Shown here: piece by piece, positions 8,749-16,388 of the stretch
Layout of the letters: each line of letters starts with the position of its first letter
How positions within the stretch are numbered: position 1 is the first letter of the stretch
DNA from: Polaribacter butkevichii
GTDB taxonomy: Bacteria; Bacteroidota; Bacteroidia; Flavobacteriales; Flavobacteriaceae
Direction of reading: 5' to 3'
NCBI RefSeq assembly: GCF_038024105.1
Contig: NZ_CP150661.1
Location: 496,001 to 560,000 of the forward strand
DNA: 64,000 nt
Program-made: the position numbers and the translations under genes
Notes under the pieces: model-generated
Databases searched by the model: none
Seen by the model: the letters and a program-made list of their open reading frames with translations, nothing else
Told to the model about the DNA's origin: nothing

Positions 8749-9432
8749 TTAATCTTTCAATAATTGCATCAGTTTATCAGTTCCAACACTTGCTAGCTCT
8801 TTAATAATGGTTAAATTATTAAAATGACTACTAGAAACAGCTGGTTTTGGGTCTATAAAATAAATAGGTGTATTGGGTTTTACATAATCTACTATACCTG
8901 CTGCAGGATAGACTTGCATAGAAGTACCAATAATAACCAAGATATCTGCTTTTTTAGTTATTTCTATGGCTTTATCTAACATGGGTACCATTTCTCCGAA
9001 CCAAACAATATGAGGTCTTAATTGGCTTTTTCTAGGACATAAATTACCTAAAACTAAATCTTTTTTCCAATCTAAAATAATAGTTTCATCAGCAGAACTT
9101 CTTACTTTTAAAAGTTCTCCATGTAAATGAGTTACATTTTTACTGCCAGCACGTTCATGTAAATCATCTACATTTTGTGTAATAATATCTACATTATATT
9201 TTTTTTCTAATGCTACTAAATTAAGATGGCCTTTGTTGGGATTAACGTCTAACAATTGCTTTCTACGTTCATTATAAAAGTTTAAAACCAATTCTGGGTT
9301 TGCAGCAAAACCTTCTGGAGAAGCAACATCCATAACATTATGACCTTCCCATAAACCATCTGCATCTCTAAAGGTTTGTATGCCGCTTTCTGCGGAAATT
9401 CCTGCTCCAGTTAAAACAACTAATCTTTTCAT
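8749..9432 (-). CDS. SIR2-family NAD-dependent protein deacylase lacking the zinc cysteines
   Basis: A 227-residue sirtuin. It has GAGISAESG (9-17), FRDADGLW, QNVDDLHERAG (86-96), catalytic HG (His104-Gly105) and GTSMQVYPA. Tyr53 and Arg56 form the YxxR motif that in class III sirtuins such as CobB favours succinyl- or malonyl-lysine. The usual four zinc-binding Cys are absent: the zinc-loop region 105-150 contains a single Cys (132). The enzyme would remove acyl groups from lysines using NAD+. It is divergent from trmH, with only 71 bp between start codons. Confidence 0.85.
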   Translation of the reverse strand: MKRLVVLTGAGISAESGIQTFRDADGLWEGHNVMDVASPEGFAANPELVLNFYNERRKQLLDVNPNKGHLNLVALEKKYNVDIITQNVDDLHERAGSKNVTHLHGELLKVRSSADETIILDWKKDLVLGNLCPRKSQLRPHIVWFGEMVPMLDKAIEITKKADILVIIGTSMQVYPAAGIVDYVKPNTPIYFIDPKPAVSSSHFNNLTIIKELASVGTDKLMQLLKD

Positions 9433-9503
9433 GAGAGTATCGATTTTTGTATTTTTATAAATTCTACAATGAAGATAAAAATAATAATTCTAAGTTTGTA
9501 ATT

Positions 9504-10181
9504 ATGATTGATGAAAAACTATTAAATTACTTTGAAACCTATTTAACAGATAAAAGAAAAGATCTTTTTAAAAAGGTTTTAGAAGATAGAACCCGTCATT
9601 TTACAGTGGTTTTAGAAGATATTTTTCAGCCTCATAATGCAAGTGCAGTGGTTAGAACTGCAGATATTTTTGGTGTACAAGATGTGCATGCTATAGAAAA
9701 TAAGTATATCAATAAAGTTTCTAGACACGTTGCAAAAGGTTCTCAAAAATGGATTACCTCTAGACGTTATAAAAAGGACGGAGATAACACTAAAATTTGT
9801 TTAGATAATTTACGAGAACAAGGATATCAAATTATTGCAACAACGCCTCATAATGATTCTTGCTTGTTACAAGATTTTGATATCACTAAAAAATCGGCAT
9901 TTGTATTTGGAGTAGAAGCAGAGGGGGTTTCTGATTATGTAAAAGAACAGGCAGATGGTTTTTTAAAAATACCAATGGTTGGTTTTACAGAAAGTTTAAA
10001 TATTTCTGTAGCTGCAGCCATTATTTTACAAGATGTAACCACAAAATTAAGAAATTCTGATGTTGATTGGCAATTAACCAAAGAAGAAAAAGACGTTTTG
10101 TATTTTAATTGGGTTAAAAAAACAATTAAAAATGTTGATAAAATTGAAAAATATTATCACCAAAATTTAAAAGAAGAATAA
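9504..10181 (+). CDS. trmH: TrmH-family tRNA (guanosine-2'-O-)-methyltransferase
   Basis: A SpoU-class SAM-dependent methyltransferase, closest by motif to TrmH, which methylates G18 of tRNA. Visible motifs are EDIFQPHNASAVVRTADIFG (about residues 38-57), FGVEAEGVS and PMVGFTESLNISVAAAI, which form the trefoil-knot SAM site. I chose ATG 9504 (225 residues) rather than the in-frame TTG at 9447, because the extra 19 residues are unlike the family. A TAnnTTTG-like box (9491-9498) lies just upstream and would leave almost no leader. There is no Shine-Dalgarno sequence. Confidence 0.85.
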   Translation: MIDEKLLNYFETYLTDKRKDLFKKVLEDRTRHFTVVLEDIFQPHNASAVVRTADIFGVQDVHAIENKYINKVSRHVAKGSQKWITSRRYKKDGDNTKICLDNLREQGYQIIATTPHNDSCLLQDFDITKKSAFVFGVEAEGVSDYVKEQADGFLKIPMVGFTESLNISVAAAIILQDVTTKLRNSDVDWQLTKEEKDVLYFNWVKKTIKNVDKIEKYYHQNLKEE

Positions 10182-10231
10182 TCTTTTTTTATTTAACTAA
10201 GGTTCTTAAAGATTAATATTGCTTAAAATAG

Positions 10232-10251
10232 ATTCCTGCTTTCGCAGGAAT
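10232..10251. repeat. short palindromic repeat ATTCCTGC/GCAGGAAT
   Basis: ATTCCTGC (10232-10239) and GCAGGAAT (10244-10251) form a perfect 8-bp stem with a TTTC loop, followed by GACA. It lies between convergent trmH and the DUF4258 gene. I recall this unit as a common intergenic repeat in flavobacteria. It could act as a bidirectional terminator, although the T-tract is weak. Confidence 0.5.
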
Positions 10252-10289
10252 GACAACAAAATATTTATAAAATATTCTTTTAAAGAATA

Positions 10290-10658
10290 TTACTCCACAA
10301 TTACTTTTTGTATAGTTGCAGAAGAATCGCAACGTTTTACCAATAAACTTACTTTTTCTAACTCTTTTGTTCCTGTAATATAGTATTCGGCACAAGGTTT
10401 TTGTCTTGGGTTACTTTTTCCGAAATCAACATCACCGGTATATAAAATGGTGTTGATTTTTAAAGTATCTATATTAAATTTATGCATGGCATTTTTAGCA
10501 TCTTCAGAAAACAAACGCTTTCTAATTCTAATTGTTTTTAATGTTCTTGCATCCATTCCGTAATCAAAAGTAGCTTGTTTTTTTTGCCAGAAAAAATACA
10601 CACCAATACAACCTAATGATAAACCTACTAAATAATAACCTATTCTTTTAATGAGCAT
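10290..10658 (-). CDS. DUF4258 domain-containing membrane-anchored protein
   Basis: A 122-residue protein with an N-terminal membrane segment (GYYLVGLSLGCIGVYFFW, residues 7-24), followed by a small soluble domain with LYTGDVDFGKSNPRQKPCAEYYI, which fits the DUF4258 pattern as found in Bacteroidota. No enzymatic residues can be assigned. It lies 55 bp downstream of the large T9SS substrate gene on the same strand, so the two may share a transcript, but I see no functional link. Confidence 0.65.
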   Translation of the reverse strand: MLIKRIGYYLVGLSLGCIGVYFFWQKKQATFDYGMDARTLKTIRIRKRLFSEDAKNAMHKFNIDTLKINTILYTGDVDFGKSNPRQKPCAEYYITGTKELEKVSLLVKRCDSSATIQKVIVE

Positions 10659-10713
10659 TGTAAAATTTTGAAATGCAAATTTAGTTTTTTTATTCAGTTA
10701 TCAATAATTTAAG

Positions 10714-13700
10714 TTATGATCTTATTAAAGAAAAGTGAGATTTAAAAGTTGCTTCTTTTCCTTCTTTTGTATATTTTAATACAAACCAATAATCTGTATT
10801 AGGCATTTTGTTTCCATTATTATTAAAACCATCCCATCCTGTTTCACTTGGTTTTATTATTTTTAAGAGTTTACCATATCTATCAAAAATATGAATAGTT
10901 GCTTTTAAATCGTTTTTTAAATCATAAATATTCCATTGGTTATTGTTAGGATTAAAAAATTTAGGATAATTTAAAGCCACAAAGTCAAGTGTTATATTAT
11001 TACAAATTCCTGTAAGATCTTTTACTGTAACAGTGTAAGTACCAGGTTTTATATTTAAAAATACATTTGAATCTTGAAAAGGTCCGTTTTCTAAAGAATA
11101 CACATAGTTTCCTAATCCTTGATTAATAGTTTCTATTTCTACCGCATACAAATCAGAAAAATTATCTGTTAAAAACCGAACCTCAAACTTAGGTGTAGAA
11201 CTTTCTATAGTTACTTCTGTTGCATTATAGTCACAATCAGCATTATTTTTGGGGCTTATTACAGTAGCTTCTATTATGTAAATACCTGCTTCTGTAGCGT
11301 TCCAATCAGCAAGAGAATTTGTGTTTAGTAAATTTCCTTCAAAATACCATTTTATGTTATAAATGGTTGGGTCTAATCCTGTTTCTATTAAAAAAGGATT
11401 GTTGGTTTGGTTGGTTTCATGATTTACACAAATAGCGCCTCCAAGAACATTTAAATTTAATAAAGGATATATTGTAATGTTAAATTGATCATCAATAAAA
11501 CAATCTGGATTTTCTTTTTGATAAGCATGTACATAAATAGTTTGTGTAATGGTTTCTTTACTTAAATTTCTAATAGTATATGCTGTAGGATCTATTAAAT
11601 CTGTTTTATTAGGGCCTCTATAATACTCTACAATTATATTAGGAATTGTTATTGTTGGTAGTGTAATTGCACCACATTTATCAATATCATTTAAAGTTCC
11701 TAAATCTGGTTTCGCAAATACAGTTACTGTAAAAAAACTATTATTTTGGCAAGGAATAAATCGTGTGTCATCACCAATAATATATATAGTTTGCGTTGTA
11801 TTGATAACGTCTCCTGCATTTAACATGCCTGTTTTGTCGCTATTTTGATAATAATTACCTGGTTTTGTTAATGCAGGTAGCACGTAAGATTCACAGGCTT
11901 TTACATCATCAAAAACATCTACTTTAACATCTAAAATGTTTACAGTAAAAACTTTTTCATTGGCACAGGTTGCAATATCTGGGTCTTGATTAAAGATGTA
12001 AACATCTTGTGTTTGCTCTATTGCATCACCAGGTTTTAATTCTGTACCAGCTCCGTTAGCCTCTGTAAAAAACTTACCACCAAAACTCAATTCTGGTAAA
12101 ATATAGGGTTCACACACAGAAATATCAAAAAAATCTGGGATAGTTGGTATCGGTTTTATAACTACTAAAAAACTTGTTTCGGCACTACAAGATGCATTGG
12201 TGTTATAGATATAAATTCTTTGTGAGCTACTTATTTGATCGCCTTCAAATAAAGGGGTTCCAGAACCGTTTTTTCCTGTAAAATAATTACCATTTACTAA
12301 AGCAGGTAGTGTAGGTAAATCGTCTTCACACCTTGTAATATCGCTTAGTGTGTCTGCTTCAGGAAGCGGATTAATTGTAACCGATATATCATAACCAGTA
12401 CAGTTAGTACCAGTTGTTATTTCTTCGGCGTAATAATATATATTTTGTGATGTAGTAATTTTTGTTCCTGCTGGTAATTCGGTTTCAAGCGTACTGTCTG
12501 TATAATATTTTCCAATAGTTTTAGTTGGAATGGTATAACTACCACATTCTATAATATCTGGAAAATCACTACGTTTTATAATTGTAACAAATACTCTACT
12601 AGGTAACAGCCCACCAGATGTACAGCCCGTAACTTCATCTTTATTATAAATAAATAAACGAATTGAAGAGTTTATGACATCACCTGGTAAATATTTTGTA
12701 CCACCCCCACGATATGCTGTAAAATATTCACCACCGTTTGGTAATGTTTCTAATGTATAAGAATCGCAAGCAATTATATCGTTTAGGGTATCTGTTGGTG
12801 GCGATGGATGAATAATTAAATCGAATTGTTTATCCTGACAAACCGCACCATTTACTTTAGAATAAAAATAAACAGTTGTATTTTCTGTTAAGACTGTACC
12901 AACAGCTATTTCGTCTACGCCGTTTGGTGAACTATAGAATTTACCAAAAGAATTTTCAGGAATTGTATAGGACTCACAGTGCTCTAAGGGTATACTAAAG
13001 TTAGAAGTTAAAGAAACTTTAAAAGATGTTTGATTAGAACAATTACTTACAGTGTCTTTATTGTAAATATATATCGTTGAGTTTTTTGTAATTTTTTCAC
13101 CAGCAGATAACTTTGTACCCGCTCCTGATGGAGCCGTAAAATATTCTCCATTTGTTAGTGTTGGTAATGTATATTCATCACAAACTTGCACATCTGGTAA
13201 GTCATCTACTAAAGGTATTGCACTAATTTTTATATTAAAACTAACCACATCAAAACAAGCTTTATCTTTATTAGATAATCTTGCCCAAAGTGTAAATGTA
13301 TTATTTGTTACGGGATAATTTGCAGGGTCTGTAATTGCATTTGTATTATTATTAGCATTTTCTTCTGTGGTAAAATAATTAAGATTATAATTTGCAGCAT
13401 TTAATCCGTTTAGTACTTTAGAGTCTATTGTATTCTGAATATTAAATGTTGAAATTTCCCCACAAATTTCAACGTCATCAGGTTTAGTTGCTGTAATTGT
13501 TTTTAGTTTTATTTCATCACTTAGCACACAACTAGCGTCTGTTAAAGAAGTAATAACTAATTTATATGTACCAGAGGTATTTACTGTTATTTTTGTTCCA
13601 ATTTCAGTTAAGAGTACATCATCTTTAGTCCATTCAAATTTATAGTTGTCTGTTTTAAAAAATCCAGAATCTAGTATAATTTCTTCTCCATCACAAATTT

Positions 13701-14532
13701 CTTTATCGGTACCTAAATCTAACGTGTTTGTAAAGCTACCTGTTTCTATAAAAACAGCAGAGTCGAAACCTGAATTATTATAATCTCCAATTACAAATTT
13801 TATTTTATATTCATTATTAGGAATAACGGTTGCACTAGCATTAAGTATTTTTGTAAAACCTCTCATGTTAATGGTAGAGTTGGTACTATTGTTAACATAA
13901 TAAGACTCAAATAAATCTACATTACTAGAAGCACAGATTCCGTTAAATTGAGTATCTCGTATATTTTTAACAGAAATACTAGAGTTGTCGGTTGTTTTTG
14001 CAATATTAATAGCTTCTCCTGTATTTACATTCGTTAAAATAATTGCAAAAACATCTCTACTGTCACATTGAAACTCTCCATATTCATTTGAAGCAAATAT
14101 GTAATTGAAGTTAAAATTTTTAGCTATTGGTGTAAAGTTAAACTCTAAAAAACCTACATCAGTAATGTCAGATTCTCCTCCTTCTTGTTTGTTAATTGTT
14201 TGTAAATCTGCATCTCCAGTAGTAGAAATTTGACTACTTAAATTTGTATTGGTAAATGTACCCTCTGTATATTTTGCTTTTCCTGTTCTAATAATAATAC
14301 CTTTTTCTATAGGAAAATTGCCATTATTGTTATTAAAGGATGCAACTGATTGGTTTGGAGAAATGTTGAAATTAGATTTAGAGATACAAGTATTGTTAAT
14401 AAGTTGATTTACAATTTGTTCTTTAGAACTGGTATCGTCTATACTTACTGTTTGAGAAAACAAAGGAGTTGTAATTACTACGGTAAAAACAAAAACGATA
14501 GTTTTAAAAAATCTATTTAGAGGGGATCTCAT
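10714..14532 (-). CDS. T9SS type B sorted repetitive surface protein (gliding-motility-associated C-terminal domain)
   Basis: A 1272-residue secreted protein. Residues 1-26 are a signal peptide ending PLFSQ. Residues about 30-265 fit the choice-of-anchor L domain, with GIIIRTGKAKYTEG and NYIFASNEYGEF. An Ig-like segment follows (LGTDKEICDGEEI...). From about 443 to 1024 there are seven or eight degenerate repeats of about 70 residues, each with a C-x-x-Y-x-LP start, a (Y/F)F(T/Y) GxG segment and a paired later Cys. The C-terminus (IHIFDRYGKLLKI, GWDGFNNNG, MPNTDYWFVLKY) is a type B T9SS sorting domain. The protein is probably a cell-surface adhesin. Confidence 0.88.
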   Translation of the reverse strand: MRSPLNRFFKTIVFVFTVVITTPLFSQTVSIDDTSSKEQIVNQLINNTCISKSNFNISPNQSVASFNNNNGNFPIEKGIIIRTGKAKYTEGTFTNTNLSSQISTTGDADLQTINKQEGGESDITDVGFLEFNFTPIAKNFNFNYIFASNEYGEFQCDSRDVFAIILTNVNTGEAINIAKTTDNSSISVKNIRDTQFNGICASSNVDLFESYYVNNSTNSTINMRGFTKILNASATVIPNNEYKIKFVIGDYNNSGFDSAVFIETGSFTNTLDLGTDKEICDGEEIILDSGFFKTDNYKFEWTKDDVLLTEIGTKITVNTSGTYKLVITSLTDASCVLSDEIKLKTITATKPDDVEICGEISTFNIQNTIDSKVLNGLNAANYNLNYFTTEENANNNTNAITDPANYPVTNNTFTLWARLSNKDKACFDVVSFNIKISAIPLVDDLPDVQVCDEYTLPTLTNGEYFTAPSGAGTKLSAGEKITKNSTIYIYNKDTVSNCSNQTSFKVSLTSNFSIPLEHCESYTIPENSFGKFYSSPNGVDEIAVGTVLTENTTVYFYSKVNGAVCQDKQFDLIIHPSPPTDTLNDIIACDSYTLETLPNGGEYFTAYRGGGTKYLPGDVINSSIRLFIYNKDEVTGCTSGGLLPSRVFVTIIKRSDFPDIIECGSYTIPTKTIGKYYTDSTLETELPAGTKITTSQNIYYYAEEITTGTNCTGYDISVTINPLPEADTLSDITRCEDDLPTLPALVNGNYFTGKNGSGTPLFEGDQISSSQRIYIYNTNASCSAETSFLVVIKPIPTIPDFFDISVCEPYILPELSFGGKFFTEANGAGTELKPGDAIEQTQDVYIFNQDPDIATCANEKVFTVNILDVKVDVFDDVKACESYVLPALTKPGNYYQNSDKTGMLNAGDVINTTQTIYIIGDDTRFIPCQNNSFFTVTVFAKPDLGTLNDIDKCGAITLPTITIPNIIVEYYRGPNKTDLIDPTAYTIRNLSKETITQTIYVHAYQKENPDCFIDDQFNITIYPLLNLNVLGGAICVNHETNQTNNPFLIETGLDPTIYNIKWYFEGNLLNTNSLADWNATEAGIYIIEATVISPKNNADCDYNATEVTIESSTPKFEVRFLTDNFSDLYAVEIETINQGLGNYVYSLENGPFQDSNVFLNIKPGTYTVTVKDLTGICNNITLDFVALNYPKFFNPNNNQWNIYDLKNDLKATIHIFDRYGKLLKIIKPSETGWDGFNNNGNKMPNTDYWFVLKYTKEGKEATFKSHFSLIRS
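11465..13205 (-). repeat. tandem ~70-residue Cys-containing repeats inside the surface protein
   Basis: Seven clear units, plus an eighth weaker one, each encode the pattern D-(I/V)-x-x-C-x-x-Y-x-(L/I)P, then G-x-(Y/F)(F/Y), G-x-G-T-x-L-x-x-G-(D/E)-x-I, I-Y-(I/Y)-(Y/F), C and a closing beta strand. Units begin with DVQVCDEY, PLEHCESY, DIIACDSY, DIIECGSY, DITRCEDD, DISVCEPY and DVKACESY. They are diverged at the DNA level, so this is old duplication rather than a recent expansion. Confidence 0.75.
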
Positions 14533-14602
14533 TTATGCTATTTGTTTGATGATTATAATTATCTAAAAATAATCAATAAAAACAAGATGGCAAAAAAAGA
14601 AC

Positions 14603-15799
14603 CTAAAGAATTAATAAGTTTATATCTCTAAAAGGTAAATCGAACCAATCGGCAACAGTTCTATTGGTTAAGATTCCGTGATAAAAATACATTCCGTTTC
14701 GTAAACTTTTATCAAAACGAGCTGCATTTTCAAACCCACCTTCTTCGGCAATATTTAACAAGTATGGTGTAAATATATTGCTAATAGATAAAGAAGCTGT
14801 TCTTGCATAGCGAGCAGGAATATTGGGTACACAATAATGTACAACTCCATGTTTTATAAAAGTAGGTGTTTTATGTGTAGTTACATTAGAGGTTTCGAAA
14901 CAGCCACCTCTATCTATGCTAACATCTATAATAACGGCACCTTCTTTCATGGTTTCTATCATTTCTTCTGTAGCACAAATAGGCGATCTATTTTTACCTC
15001 TAATAGCTCCAATAGCAACATCGGCACGCATTAATGCTTTTGCAACAGATTTTGGCTGTAACGTAGATGTGTAAATAGGTGCACTAAGGCAATTTTGTAA
15101 TTTGCGTAATTTACTAATAGAATTGTCAAAAACTTTTACTCTTGCACCTAATCCTATTGCTGTTTTTGCGGCATATTCTCCAACCGTTCCTGCTCCAAAA
15201 ATAACAACACTAGAAGGCGGAACACCACCAATATTACCTAGTAACAATCCATTTCCTTTATTAATTCCACTCATTAATTCTGCAGCAATTAATACAGAAG
15301 CTGTACCTGCAATTTCACTTAAAGATTTTACAATAGGATAGGTATTATGATCATCTTTTATATAATCGAAAGCCACTGCTGTAATTCGCTTTTTTGCAAG
15401 ACATTCAAAGTATTTTTTATTTTGAGTTTTAAGTTGTAAAGAAGAAATAAGAATAGCCTGTGGATTCATATATTCAATTTCTCTTTCTGTAGGTGGTGCT
15501 ACTTTTAAAACAATATTGCATTTAAAGGCTTCTTCTATATCATAAGATATTTTTGCTCCTGCTTCAGAGTATTCTCTATCTGCATAATTGGCATGATCTC
15601 CCGCACCTGTTTCTACCACAATTCTATGACCGTGTACACATAAAGCCGAAACAGCATCTGGCGTTAAACAAACACGCTTTTCTCCTAAATAAGTTTCTTT
15701 GGGTAAGCCAATAAAAAGTTCTCCTTTTTGTCGTTTAATTTCTAGCATTTCTTCTTGCGGAAGTAATTCTTCTTTACTGAAAGGAGAAAATGAACTCAT
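14603..15799 (-). CDS. alanine dehydrogenase-like protein with a substituted active-site His
   Basis: A 398-residue protein of the AlaDH/PNT family. It has KETYLGEKRVCLTPDAV (34-50), a Lys in IVLKVAPP (Lys99), a Rossmann motif FGAGTVGEYAAKTA (201-214), IIDVSIDRGGCFETS (290-304) and HYCVPNIPARYARTAS. In characterised AlaDH the strand after the Lys reads YLHLA with a catalytic His; here it reads SLQLK with Gln122. The annotation alanine dehydrogenase is therefore uncertain in activity, and the protein may be a family member with another role. It lies 7 bp after tsaE and is certainly co-transcribed with it. Confidence 0.75.
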   Translation of the reverse strand: MSSFSPFSKEELLPQEEMLEIKRQKGELFIGLPKETYLGEKRVCLTPDAVSALCVHGHRIVVETGAGDHANYADREYSEAGAKISYDIEEAFKCNIVLKVAPPTEREIEYMNPQAILISSLQLKTQNKKYFECLAKKRITAVAFDYIKDDHNTYPIVKSLSEIAGTASVLIAAELMSGINKGNGLLLGNIGGVPPSSVVIFGAGTVGEYAAKTAIGLGARVKVFDNSISKLRKLQNCLSAPIYTSTLQPKSVAKALMRADVAIGAIRGKNRSPICATEEMIETMKEGAVIIDVSIDRGGCFETSNVTTHKTPTFIKHGVVHYCVPNIPARYARTASLSISNIFTPYLLNIAEEGGFENAARFDKSLRNGMYFYHGILTNRTVADWFDLPFRDINLLIL

Positions 15800-15806
15800 A
15801 GTTTGG

Positions 15807-16214
15807 TTATTTTAGTTGAATATTTCGTTGGTTATCATTTAAAATTGATAAATGAATTTGAACAGCATCTAAAGGTAATAAATTTTCTATATTTTCTGGC
15901 CATTCTACCAAACACCAATCATTATTATCAAAATATTCTTCAATTCCCATGTCTAAGGCTTCTTCTTCGTCTTCAATTCTGTAAAAATCAAAATGAAAAA
16001 TACTTTCGTTTTTTGAGGTTTGATATTCATTTACTAGCGAAAAAGTAGGGGAAGAGATGGTGTCTAAAACACCAAGTTGTTTACAAATTTCTTTAATTAA
16101 TGTTGTTTTGCCAACGCCCATTTGTCCGTAAAATAACAGTGTTTTATTTTCTACGGATGCAATAAGTTCTGATGCAACTTCAGATAAGTTTTCTAAAGAA
16201 TAGTTTTTGTTCAT
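15807..16214 (-). CDS. tsaE: tRNA threonylcarbamoyladenosine biosynthesis ATPase
   Basis: TsaE is the small ATPase that drives the TsaBD complex forming t6A37 in tRNAs that read ANN codons. The 135-residue product has Walker A GQMGVGKTT (30-38), a switch region SSPTFSLVNEY and the C-terminal EWPENIENLLP motif. The length is typical. It is the first gene of a tsaE-ald pair. porX lies upstream on the same strand, separated by two hairpins, in an order I recall as common in Flavobacteriaceae. Confidence 0.93.
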   Translation of the reverse strand: MNKNYSLENLSEVASELIASVENKTLLFYGQMGVGKTTLIKEICKQLGVLDTISSPTFSLVNEYQTSKNESIFHFDFYRIEDEEEALDMGIEEYFDNNDWCLVEWPENIENLLPLDAVQIHLSILNDNQRNIQLK

Positions 16215-16229
16215 AGTACAAAAATAAGA

Positions 16230-16260
16230 AATCTGACAAGTTATTTAAACCTGTCAGATT
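16230..16260 (-). terminator. candidate intrinsic terminator between porX and tsaE
   Basis: AATCTGACA (16230-16238) and TGTCAGATT (16252-16260) form a perfect 9-bp stem. On the minus strand the hairpin is followed by TTCTTATTTTTG just before the tsaE start. A longer T-run follows on the plus strand, so it could act in either direction. It most likely ends porX transcription. Confidence 0.55.
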
Positions 16261-16290
16261 TTTTTATGATGAATTTACGCTAGCAAATTA

Positions 16291-16380
16291 GTTTAGCCCT
16301 GATTGAACGGCTTGTTTGAGCTCTTTTTTATTCCTTTTTAGGATAAAAAAAGCGAGTAGTGAAAGCAGGAAATAGCTTCT
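16291..16380 (-). repeat. structured 3'-UTR repeat, copy 2
   Basis: Read on the minus strand it begins AGAAGCTATTTCCTGCTTTC and ends CAATCAGGGCTAAACT, matching both ends of the element at 8455-8604. Between them CTCGCTTTTTTTATCC pairs with GGAATAAAAAAGAG, giving a long hairpin. It starts 8 nt after the porX stop codon, in the sense orientation of porX. The conserved ends, central stem and conserved distance to a stop codon point to a defined element rather than chance. Confidence 0.6.
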
Positions 16381-16388
16381 AATTATTT

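Noticed and set aside
10714..14532. Tandem repeats considered as possible CRISPR or recent satellite expansion
   Set aside because: The periodicity is seen only at protein level (~70 residues); DNA copies are diverged and lie inside one long coding frame.
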